From an uncultured Chloroflexota bacterium (GTDB taxonomy: Bacteria > Chloroflexota > Anaerolineae > B4-G1 > DUEL01): DNA of 5,942 nucleotides. Below are positions 1 to 5,870 of this stretch, piece after piece. The stretch lies in assembly GCA_937138275.1 (NCBI GenBank), contig CAKZOY010000155.1, positions 1-5,942 of the forward strand, read 5' to 3'. The translations under genes were made by a program, and so were the position numbers. The number at the start of each line of letters is the position of its first letter. Position 1 is the stretch's first letter. Under the pieces are notes generated by a model. That model saw only the letters and a program-made list of their open reading frames with translations. It had not been told where the DNA came from and searched no databases.

Positions 1-57
1 CTCGGACTCCCACCAGGGCAAGGGATGGGATACGACTTTATGATAATCAACATCCCC

Positions 58-85
58 TTGAACCCTGCCCCAGGCGTGATATAAT
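58..85 (+). promoter_or_regulatory. Sigma-70-type promoter for the gltX gene run
   Basis: A -35-like TTGAAC at 58-63 (four of six consensus bases) is followed by a 16-nt spacer and a perfect TATAAT at 80-85. Transcription would start near 92, giving a leader of about 36 nt before the gltX start codon. That is too short for a T-box or riboswitch. The stretch is AT-richer than the surrounding coding DNA. Positions 1-57 hold no gene or site I can recognise. Confidence 0.75.
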
Positions 86-112
86 ATCTCCGCTGTGATT
101 TCTCGTTCCGCA

Positions 113-120
113 AGAGGTGA
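113..120 (+). promoter_or_regulatory. Shine-Dalgarno sequence of gltX
   Basis: AGAGGTGA lies 7 nt upstream of the ATG at 128. It is a strong match to the anti-Shine-Dalgarno sequence and fixes the gltX start. Confidence 0.8.
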
Positions 121-127
121 ATAGAGA

Positions 128-1636
128 ATGAGCGTTCGGGTTCGTTTTGCTCCCAGTCCCACCGGCGAGCCCCACATCGGCAACGTGCGCACGGTGGTCT
201 TCAACTGGCTCTTTGCCCGCAAAATGGGCGGTCAGTTTATCCTGCGCATTGAGGATACCGACCGGGTCCGCTACCAGCCGGAGACCATCCCGGTCATCAT
301 GGAGGGCCTGCGCTGGCTGGGGTTGGATTGGGATGAGGGGCCGGGGCTGGAGGAACTCCAGCGGGCCGGAATAGAAGACGCTGAACGGTACGCCGTGGGC
401 GGTCCGTATGGGCCGTACATCCAGTCCGAGCGGCTGCCCCTTTACCGGCAGGTCGCCGAGGAACTGGTCGCCGTCGGGTGGGCCTACCGTTGCAACTGCT
501 CCCCGGAGCGGCTGGAGCAGGTCCGCCAGGCACAACGCGCGCGCGGTCAGCCCCCGATGTACGACCGCCACTGTCGCTACCTCCCGCCCGATGCCATATC
601 GCCCGACGAGCCCCACGTCATCCGCCTCAAGGTCCCCCTCACCGGTCGGACGACGTTCCAGGATGTCATCAAGGGCGAGGTGATATTTGAGAACGCCGGG
701 ATTGACGACCAGGTGCTCCTGAAGTCGGACGGGTTCCCCACCTACCATCTGGCGGTGGTGGTGGATGACCACTATATGAAAGTGACCCACGTCATCCGCG
801 GCGACGACTGGGTCCCCAGCACACCCAAACACGTCCTGCTCTACCAGGCGCTGGGGTGGGAGATGCCGGTCTTCTGCCACGTCCCGCTGGTGACAATGCC
901 CGGCGGGAAGAAACTCGCCAAGCGGGAAGGGGCCACGTCCATCACCGAATTCCGCAAACAAGGGTATCTGCCCGAGGCGCTCCTGAACTTCCTGGCCCTG
1001 CTGGGCTGGGCGCCGGGGGAAGGCGAAGAGCAGGAAATCTTCAGCCGGGCGGAGTTGATAGAGCGATTTGACCTCTACCGGGTCAACCGGGCGCCCGCGG
1101 CGTTTTCCTACGACAAACTGGACTGGATGAACGGGGTGTACATCCGCAGCCTCTCCCCCGACGACCTGCTGGAGCGGTTGCTCCCCTTCTGGCAGGACGC
1201 GGGTCTAATCCCCGCGCCGTGCCCACCGCAGACGCGCGAAGTCCTCCGCCGGATCGTCCCGCTCATCCAGGAGCGCATCAAGCATCTGACGGACGTGGTA
1301 GAGTTGACGGACTTTTTCTTCACCGAGATCGCGCCGCCGCCCGCGGAAGAATTGCTGGCCCAGGGGCTGGATGCGGAGCGGGCGCGAGAGGTGCTGCGCC
1401 GGACGCGGGAGGTTCTGGCGAACGTGTCGGATTTCGGGGAGGAGACCATAGAACCTCCGCTGCGGGCGCTGGTGGCGGAGTTGGGGCTGACCACCCGGCA
1501 GGTCTTCGGCCTGATCCGCACCGCCACCACCGGCAAGGCCGTCTCCCCGCCTCTCTTTGGCACGCTGAGCATCCTGGAGCGGGAACGAGTACTGGCCCGC
1601 CTGGAGGCCGCCGAGGCCCAACTAACGGCGCGGTGA
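128..1636 (+). CDS. gltX: Glutamyl-tRNA synthetase (GluRS), class I
   Basis: This 502-residue cytoplasmic enzyme charges tRNA-Glu with glutamate at the expense of ATP. The length is normal for full-length bacterial GluRS. The N-terminal Rossmann domain opens with the HIGH-type signature PSPTGEPHIGN (residues 9-19) and RIEDTD (40-45). Cys122, Cys124 and Cys149, with Tyr151, sit where many GluRS bind a structural zinc; assigning these as ligands is inference. The conserved HVIRGDDW segment is at 221-228. The KMSKS-type loop reads KLAKR (262-266), with Ala where Ser is usual. The remainder, from about residue 330, is the helical anticodon-binding region. The start is supported by a good Shine-Dalgarno sequence and by the family N-terminus, which begins just before the substrate-binding loop. 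It is first in a run of closely spaced genes. Whether it also misacylates tRNA-Gln cannot be judged from sequence. Confidence 0.97.
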   Translation: MSVRVRFAPSPTGEPHIGNVRTVVFNWLFARKMGGQFILRIEDTDRVRYQPETIPVIMEGLRWLGLDWDEGPGLEELQRAGIEDAERYAVGGPYGPYIQSERLPLYRQVAEELVAVGWAYRCNCSPERLEQVRQAQRARGQPPMYDRHCRYLPPDAISPDEPHVIRLKVPLTGRTTFQDVIKGEVIFENAGIDDQVLLKSDGFPTYHLAVVVDDHYMKVTHVIRGDDWVPSTPKHVLLYQALGWEMPVFCHVPLVTMPGGKKLAKREGATSITEFRKQGYLPEALLNFLALLGWAPGEGEEQEIFSRAELIERFDLYRVNRAPAAFSYDKLDWMNGVYIRSLSPDDLLERLLPFWQDAGLIPAPCPPQTREVLRRIVPLIQERIKHLTDVVELTDFFFTEIAPPPAEELLAQGLDAERAREVLRRTREVLANVSDFGEETIEPPLRALVAELGLTTRQVFGLIRTATTGKAVSPPLFGTLSILERERVLARLEAAEAQLTAR

Positions 1637-1641
1637 AGGCC

Positions 1642-1647
1642 GGAGGT
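1642..1647 (+). promoter_or_regulatory. Shine-Dalgarno sequence of the nitroreductase gene
   Basis: GGAGGT is a full-strength ribosome binding site, located in the 15-nt gap after the gltX stop codon and 4 nt before the ATG at 1652. It supports that start and independent initiation within the operon. Confidence 0.75.
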
Positions 1648-1651
1648 CCGG

Positions 1652-2530
1652 ATGCCGGAAATTGCCATAGACCGTTCACGCTGCACGGCCTGCGGGGCCT
1701 GTGTGGCCCTCTGTACCGGCCGCGTCTTCCGAATGGGGCCCGGCGGGGCGGAGGTGGTCGCGCCCCAGGAGTGCTGGCTCTGCGGTCATTGTGTCGCCGT
1801 CTGCCCCGCCGATGCCGTCCTGCACAGCGCCTACCCGCTGGAGGATTGCCCCCCGCTGGAGGCCGACCGTCTCCCCTCGCCGGAGGCGCTGGTACTGGCC
1901 CTGCGCGCTCGTCGGTCGGCGCGCGTCTTCCAGGACCGGCCCGTCCCGCGGGAGGTCGTCCGGGAACTACTGGAGGTCGGCCGGTGGGCCCCCAGCGCCA
2001 GCAACGCCCAGCCGGTGGATTGGCTGGCCTTTGACGACCCTGCGCGTATCGCCGCCCTCAGCGCCCAGACGGTTGCGGTCCTGGCACATACCGCGCGCCT
2101 TCTGCGTAACCCGCTCGTCCGCCTCCTCCTGCGCCTGACTGTCGGGGCCGAACAGGTGAAGAAGGGGATGGAGAGCGTGCCGGACTTTGAGCGGCTGGCC
2201 CAGCGTCACGCTCAGGGCGAGGACCCCATCTTCTTCCGCGCCCCCGTCCTGCTCATCGCCCACGTCCCCCGAGACGACTACTTCGCCCGGGAGGACGCCA
2301 CCTACGCCGCGTACAACGTGATGCTGGCGGCCGCGCGGCGGGGGCTGGGTACCTGTCACATCGGCTACTTCACCGTTGCCCTCTCCCGCAGCCGGGCCCT
2401 CCGGGAGGCGCTGGGGTTGCCCCCCGACCGGCGCGCGGTCATCCCGATGGTGCTGGGATATCTCCGCTACCGCTTCCACCGTCTCCCCTCGCGCCGGGCG
2501 CCGGAAGTGGTCTGGAAGCCCGGGGATTAG
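1652..2530 (+). CDS. Nitroreductase-family flavoprotein with N-terminal 2x[4Fe-4S] ferredoxin domain
   Basis: The 292-residue protein is probably a cytoplasmic FMN-dependent oxidoreductase that moves electrons between iron-sulfur clusters and a flavin; its substrate is unknown. Residues 1-60 are a bacterial-type ferredoxin with two complete CxxCxxCxxxC motifs (Cys11/14/17/21 and Cys41/44/47/51, the second followed by Pro). The nitroreductase fold follows, with a basic RRSAR segment (87-91) and APSASNAQP (113-121) at the usual FMN phosphate-binding region, and GLGTCHIGY (231-239), the typical C-terminal flavin-site motif. No signal peptide or membrane segment is evident. It starts 15 nt after gltX and ends 1 nt before the glycyl-radical activase, so translation of the two is probably coupled. 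Ferredoxin-nitroreductase fusions are known in anaerobes but their physiological roles are mostly undefined. Supplying electrons to the neighbouring radical-SAM enzyme is a guess from position only. Confidence 0.9.
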   Translation: MPEIAIDRSRCTACGACVALCTGRVFRMGPGGAEVVAPQECWLCGHCVAVCPADAVLHSAYPLEDCPPLEADRLPSPEALVLALRARRSARVFQDRPVPREVVRELLEVGRWAPSASNAQPVDWLAFDDPARIAALSAQTVAVLAHTARLLRNPLVRLLLRLTVGAEQVKKGMESVPDFERLAQRHAQGEDPIFFRAPVLLIAHVPRDDYFAREDATYAAYNVMLAAARRGLGTCHIGYFTVALSRSRALREALGLPPDRRAVIPMVLGYLRYRFHRLPSRRAPEVVWKPGD

Positions 2531-2531
2531 A

Positions 2532-3461
2532 ATGACCATCACCGGCACCACTTTCAACGTCCAGCGTTTCAGCACCGAGGACGGCCCGGGCATCCGCACC
2601 ACCGTCTTCCTGAAGGGTTGCCCTCTGCATTGCGTCTGGTGTCACAACCCGGAAGGCATTTCCCCCCATCCCGAACTGGTCTGGTACGACGTGCGCTGTA
2701 TCGGCGCGCGGGATTGCCTGACCGCCTGCTCCGTCGGAGCGCTGGAACTGACCCCGCAGGGAATGCGCATTGACCGGCAGCGCTGTACGGTTTGTGGGGA
2801 CTGCGCCCGGGTCTGCCCCGCGGGCGCTCTGGAAGTCATCGGCCGGAAGTGGACGCCGGAGGCTCTCTTCGCAGAAATGGAGAAGGACCGGGTGTTCTAC
2901 GAGACCTCCGGCGGCGGCGTGACCTTCTCCGGCGGCGAACCGATGCTGCAGTGGGAATTCGTCCGGGCGGTCGCCCGGTGCTGCCGCGAAAACGGCATCC
3001 CGGTGGCGCTGGACACCTGCGGCGCGGTCGCCTGGGAGTTGTACGAGGCCGTCCTCCCCTGGGTGGACCTGGTCCTCTACGACCTGAAAATCTGGGACCC
3101 CGACCGCCACCGCGCGGCGACGGGGGTGGACAACGCCCGGATTCTGGAGAACGCGCGCCGTATCGCCGCCGCGGGCAAGGCGATGTGGATTCGCACCCCG
3201 GTCATCCCGACCTACACCGACGACGAAGCCAACATCGCCGCGCTGGCGGCCTTTATCGCCGCCGAACTCCCCACCGTCCAGCGCTGGGACCTGCTGGCCT
3301 ATACCAACCTGGGCCAGCCCAAATATTATCGGCTGGACCGGACGTATGCGCTGGATGGGGAACCGCTCCTGCCCCGGGAGCGGATGGAGGCACTCCACGC
3401 GCTGGCCCTCCGGTGGGTGCCCGTGGCCCGCTGGTCCGGCGCAACGCGACCCGCAGTGTAA
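2532..3461 (+). CDS. Glycyl-radical enzyme activating protein (radical SAM, PflA-like)
   Basis: At 309 residues, this matches the larger glycyl-radical activases that carry a ferredoxin-like insert, rather than the roughly 245-residue pyruvate formate-lyase activase. Family members reductively cleave S-adenosylmethionine to place a glycyl radical on a partner enzyme under anaerobic conditions. The radical-SAM cluster motif is CPLHCVWC (Cys30/34/37), preceded by the family sequence STEDGPGIRTTVFLKG. The insert holds Cys56, Cys62 and Cys66, then a complete Cys85/88/91/95-Pro motif. Ala59 occupies the place of the expected second cysteine in the first set. Further family hallmarks are YETSGGGVTFSGGEP (123-137), LDTCG (160-164) and LYDLK (182-186). 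The ATG at 2532 follows the preceding stop by one base; an upstream in-frame ATG at 2376 would force a long overlap with the nitroreductase and is unlikely. No strong ribosome binding site is visible, which fits translational coupling. The partner enzyme is not in this window, so the specific subfamily is undetermined. Confidence 0.93.
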   Translation: MTITGTTFNVQRFSTEDGPGIRTTVFLKGCPLHCVWCHNPEGISPHPELVWYDVRCIGARDCLTACSVGALELTPQGMRIDRQRCTVCGDCARVCPAGALEVIGRKWTPEALFAEMEKDRVFYETSGGGVTFSGGEPMLQWEFVRAVARCCRENGIPVALDTCGAVAWELYEAVLPWVDLVLYDLKIWDPDRHRAATGVDNARILENARRIAAAGKAMWIRTPVIPTYTDDEANIAALAAFIAAELPTVQRWDLLAYTNLGQPKYYRLDRTYALDGEPLLPRERMEALHALALRWVPVARWSGATRPAV

Positions 3462-3471
3462 AACGGGAACT

Positions 3472-4446
3472 ATGAGGCAGGTCATCGTCCGCAAACTGGA
3501 CCATACGGGCCGGGAGGTCTTTGCCTACCCGGCGCGGGTGGTCGCCCGCGCGCCCCAGGCGATAGTGCTCTCCGCCCGCTGGGACCGTCCCCCGATGAAA
3601 CTGGAGTACGTCTGTCTGGAGACGGGCGACCGCTGGCTGGAGACCTTCTACGCCGACCGCTGGTACAACCTCTTTGAGATTCGCTCCGCCGACGGCCTGC
3701 TGAAGGGCTGGTATGCCAACGTCACCCGGCCGGCCCGCATCACCGACGACGAGGTCTGCGCGGAGGACCTGGCCCTGGATGTCTGGGTGGACCCCGACGG
3801 GCGGGTGATGGTGCTGGATGAGGACGAGTTCGCCGCGCTCCCGCTGGACGATGGGGAGCGGGCCGCTGCGCGGGAGGCGCTGCGGGTTCTGGTGGACGGG
3901 GCGGGGCCGCTCCGGATGCCCCCTTCGGTGGAAGTTCCTGCCCCGGAGGCCGTTGTGGGCGAACTCCTGCGGGCGCGGGGCCTCACCCTGGCGGTGGCCG
4001 AATCCTGCACCGGGGGCCTGGTCAGCCACCGCATCACCAATGTCCCCGGAAGTTCGGACTATTATCTCGGCTCTGTCACTTCGTATGCCAACGCAGTGAA
4101 GGAGCGGGTGCTGGGCGTGCCCGGCGACGTTCTGGCGCTGCGGGGGGCGGTCAGCCGGGAGACGGCGCTGGCGATGGCGCGGGGCGTCCGTCGGTTGCTG
4201 GGTGCCGATCTGGGGCTTTCGGTGACCGGCATTGCTGGCCCGGGCGGCGGAACGCCGCAGAAACCGGTGGGGCTGGTCTACATCGCCCTGGCCGCGCCGG
4301 ACGGCGAATGGGTGGAGGAGCATTGCTGGCAGTGGGGGCGTGGGGTAAGGGATGGGGCAGATGAGCGGCTGGCGAACAAGGCCGCGTCGGCCGAAGCGGC
4401 CCTTTCCCTCCTGTGTGCGTACCTGGTGGAGATTTCCTATGGATGA
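3472..4446 (+). CDS. DUF402 nucleotide phosphatase-like domain fused to CinA C-terminal (NMN deamidase-like) domain
   Basis: This 324-residue protein has two domains. Residues 1 to about 150 match DUF402, a family with characterised members that hydrolyse nucleoside di- or triphosphates or nucleotide-linked phosphonates. The diagnostic stretch runs from GWYANVTRP (79-87) through DLALDVWVDPDG (99-110) to LDEDEF (115-120). Residues from about 156 to 324 match the CinA C-terminal domain (PncC type), which deamidates nicotinamide mononucleotide to nicotinate mononucleotide for NAD recycling. AESCTGG (176-182) carries the presumed catalytic Ser178; YANAVK (205-210) supplies the conserved Tyr and Lys; TGIAGPGGGTPQKPVG follows. 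The N-terminal molybdopterin-binding-like domain of full-length CinA is absent, and DUF402 takes its place. The reading frame is unbroken across the junction. The ATG at 3472 lies 10 nt after the activase stop, with only a weak GGGA ribosome site; a longer in-frame start at 3346 would overlap the activase by over 100 nt. Domain identities are firm; activities are inferred. Confidence 0.9.
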   Translation: MRQVIVRKLDHTGREVFAYPARVVARAPQAIVLSARWDRPPMKLEYVCLETGDRWLETFYADRWYNLFEIRSADGLLKGWYANVTRPARITDDEVCAEDLALDVWVDPDGRVMVLDEDEFAALPLDDGERAAAREALRVLVDGAGPLRMPPSVEVPAPEAVVGELLRARGLTLAVAESCTGGLVSHRITNVPGSSDYYLGSVTSYANAVKERVLGVPGDVLALRGAVSRETALAMARGVRRLLGADLGLSVTGIAGPGGGTPQKPVGLVYIALAAPDGEWVEEHCWQWGRGVRDGADERLANKAASAEAALSLLCAYLVEISYG

Positions 4447-4454
4447 GGGTCCGG

Positions 4455-4493
4455 GGGGTGCGGCGGGCGGCCGAAGGCCGCCCGCCGCACCCC
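4455..4493 (+). repeat. Perfect 18-bp GC-rich inverted repeat (hairpin) between CinA fusion and glycosyltransferase genes
   Basis: Bases 4455-4472 pair without mismatch to 4476-4493 around a GAA loop. The stem starts 9 nt after the upstream stop codon and ends 27 nt before the glycosyltransferase ATG. No T-run follows on either strand, so it is not a classical intrinsic terminator. It could be an mRNA stability or processing element, a partial attenuator, or a dispersed palindromic repeat. Its inner sequence can read through in the glycosyltransferase frame, but this looks incidental. Confidence 0.85.
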
Positions 4494-4520
4494 GCCGATC
4501 CCCATGCCGTGCGGATACCC

Positions 4521-5606
4521 ATGCACATCCTTCATCTCTACAAAGACTACCCCCCCATCCTGGGGGGCATTGAGAACCACATCCGGGTTCTGGCAGAGGC
4601 CCATGCCGCCGCGGGCCATCGCGTCTCCGTCCTGGTCTGCGATCCCGGACGGCGCACCTGGACCGAGGAGCGGACCGGAGTGACCGTCATCCGGGCGGGG
4701 CGGCTGACCACGGCGGCGTCTATGCCGCTGAGCATCCGCCAGCCCCTGATCCTGGCCCGCCTGCGCCCGGACGTCGTCCACGTCCACTCCCCCTACCCGC
4801 TGGGGGAAGTGGCGAACTGCCTGCTGGGCCGGGGGCGCGCCACCGTCATCACCCACCACTCCGACGTGGTCCGCCAGAGGGGATGGCTGCGCCTCTACGG
4901 GCCGCTCCTGCGGCGCGTGCTGACCTCGGCCCATCGCATCATCGCTACCAGCCCCCGCTACATAGAGACCTCACCGTGGCTGCGGCCGGTGCGGGAGAAA
5001 TGCGTCGTTGTCCCCCTGGGGGTGGACCACTGCCGATTTGTCCCGCCCCCCGCCCCCTACGACGGTCCTCCGACCCTGCTCTTCGTGGGCAAACTCCGCT
5101 ACTACAAGGGACTGGACACTCTGCTGGAGGCGCTGGCCCACCTGCCCGGCGTCTATCTGGAGGTGGTAGGGGACGGGCCGATGCGGGGCCCGTGGGCTGC
5201 GCTGGCGGACCGTCTGGGGCTGGCCGACCGCGTGCGCTTTCGGAACGAAGTGCCCGACGACGAACTCCCCGAATGGTATCGCCGCGCCCATATTTTTGTC
5301 CTTCCGGCCAATGCCCGCGCCGAGGCCTTCGGGACCGTTCTGCTGGAGGCGATGGCGTCGGGCCTGCCGTGCATCACCACGGAAGTGGGGACCGGGACCT
5401 CGTGGGTTGTGCAGGACGGGGTGACGGGGTGGGTGGTGCCGCCGCGCGATCCCTTTGCCCTGGCCGACGCGATCCGTCGCCTGCTGGACGATGCTGACCT
5501 GCGGGCGGCGATGGGCCGGGCCGGACGGGCGCGGGTGGAGGCCGAATTCACCCAGGAACAAATGGTTGCCCGGGTGGAAGAAGTATATCGGGAATTGGTC
5601 GGTTGA
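4521..5606 (+). CDS. GT4-family (GT-B fold) glycosyltransferase
   Basis: The 361-residue protein is a probable cytoplasmic or membrane-peripheral glycosyltransferase that moves a sugar from a nucleotide donor to a glycan, lipid or other acceptor. The N-terminal Rossmann half begins MHILHLYKDYPP with the acceptor-side GGIENH loop (15-20). The C-terminal half carries FVGKLRYYKG (188-197), whose Lys191 and Lys196 lie at the usual donor-phosphate site. The E-x7-E motif is EAFGTVLLE (Glu268 and Glu276), followed by GTGTSWV and a VTGWVVPP segment. No transmembrane helix is evident. The ATG at 4521 is chosen because the family N-terminus begins there; an in-frame GTG at 4509 would add four residues. 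Extension further upstream would run into the hairpin and the previous gene. No clear Shine-Dalgarno sequence is seen. No other polysaccharide genes are nearby, so donor and acceptor cannot be named. Confidence 0.93.
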   Translation: MHILHLYKDYPPILGGIENHIRVLAEAHAAAGHRVSVLVCDPGRRTWTEERTGVTVIRAGRLTTAASMPLSIRQPLILARLRPDVVHVHSPYPLGEVANCLLGRGRATVITHHSDVVRQRGWLRLYGPLLRRVLTSAHRIIATSPRYIETSPWLRPVREKCVVVPLGVDHCRFVPPPAPYDGPPTLLFVGKLRYYKGLDTLLEALAHLPGVYLEVVGDGPMRGPWAALADRLGLADRVRFRNEVPDDELPEWYRRAHIFVLPANARAEAFGTVLLEAMASGLPCITTEVGTGTSWVVQDGVTGWVVPPRDPFALADAIRRLLDDADLRAAMGRAGRARVEAEFTQEQMVARVEEVYRELVG

Positions 5607-5643
5607 CTTCTCCAGGTACGTTAGGGCCTGAACGGGGTGGGGG

Positions 5644-5690
5644 GTGGGGTTTTTGGGAGCGGCTTCGCCGCCCCCAAAAACCCCACTTTT
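5644..5690 (+). terminator. Probable intrinsic terminator after the glycosyltransferase gene
   Basis: Bases 5644-5663 pair with 5667-5686 around a TTC loop: 19 of 20 positions match, with one A-C mismatch (5658/5672). The stem includes a G4T5 block against A5C4 and is followed by a short T4 run at 5687-5690. It sits 37 nt after the stop codon of the glycosyltransferase and before the tRNA promoter, so it most likely ends the gltX-to-glycosyltransferase transcript. Confidence 0.75.
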
Positions 5691-5701
5691 CCCCTCGGGG
5701 C

Positions 5702-5729
5702 TTGCCAAAATCCGCAAAGCCATTATAAT
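5702..5729 (+). promoter_or_regulatory. Promoter of tRNA-Pro
   Basis: TTGCCA at 5702-5707 (five of six -35 consensus bases), a 16-nt spacer and a perfect TATAAT at 5724-5729 place the transcript start a few bases before the mature tRNA end at 5739. The spacing equals that of the gltX promoter. Confidence 0.85.
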
Positions 5730-5738
5730 TGGGAGATG

Positions 5739-5816
5739 CGGGGCGTAGCGCAGTCCGGTTAGCGCGCAGCGTTCGGGACGCTGAGGTCCGGGGTCCAAAT
5801 CCCCGCGCCCCGACCA
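5739..5816 (+). tRNA. tRNA-Pro, anticodon CGG (reads CCG)
   Basis: All arms fold without mismatch. The 7-bp acceptor stem is 5739-5745 with 5806-5812. The D stem GCGC/GCGC is 5748-5751 with 5762-5765. The anticodon stem CAGCG/CGCTG flanks the loop TTCGGGA, with anticodon CGG at 5774-5776. The T stem CGGGG/CCCCG is 5789-5793 with 5801-5805. The C1-G72 pair and A73 discriminator are typical of bacterial proline tRNAs and support the identity. The CCA end is encoded at 5814-5816. The D loop keeps the G18G19 pair (5757-5758). The T loop is odd: it reads TCCAAAT, so position 55 is C instead of the near-universal U. The gene has its own promoter and terminator. Confidence 0.96.
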
Positions 5817-5819
5817 GCG

Positions 5820-5867
5820 ACCACCGGCTGGGAAGGTCCTATCCCCTCCCCGGCCGGTGGTTCTTTT
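5820..5867 (+). terminator. Intrinsic terminator of tRNA-Pro
   Basis: A stem of 13 continuous pairs (5820-5832 with 5849-5861, including one G-T wobble) extends by three more pairs after one mismatch, then a loop at 5837-5844. It overlaps and is followed by the T-rich run TTCTTTT at 5861-5867. It begins 3 nt after the tRNA CCA end. Confidence 0.88.
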
Positions 5868-5870
5868 CCC

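Noticed and set aside
86..127. T-box or other riboswitch in the gltX leader
   Set aside because: The predicted leader is only about 36 nt and shows no stem-loop or T-box core.
47..961. Long minus-strand open frame of 304 codons opposite gltX
   Set aside because: It is antisense to an unmistakable gltX with intact motifs, shows no recognisable domain, and long antisense frames are expected in GC-rich coding DNA.
2439..4323. Two long minus-strand frames opposite the activase and the CinA fusion
   Set aside because: Their translations are rich in Gly, Pro, Arg, His and Val without family motifs, while the plus-strand frames are clearly real.
4455..4493. Hairpin as an intrinsic terminator
   Set aside because: No T-run follows on either strand, so only a different RNA role or a repeat is claimed.
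4447..4520. N-terminal extension of the glycosyltransferase from an ATG at 4413
   Set aside because: The extra 36 residues overlap the upstream gene and translate through the GC hairpin; the family N-terminus clearly begins at 4521 or a few codons before.
5603..5631. TTGACT at 5603-5608 as a -35 box of an extra promoter
   Set aside because: No -10-like hexamer lies at a suitable distance; the match overlaps the glycosyltransferase stop codon and is probably chance.
4971..5798. Minus-strand frame of 275 codons spanning the glycosyltransferase 3' end and the terminator
   Set aside because: It crosses the terminator, the tRNA promoter and part of the tRNA, and lies antisense to a well-supported glycosyltransferase.
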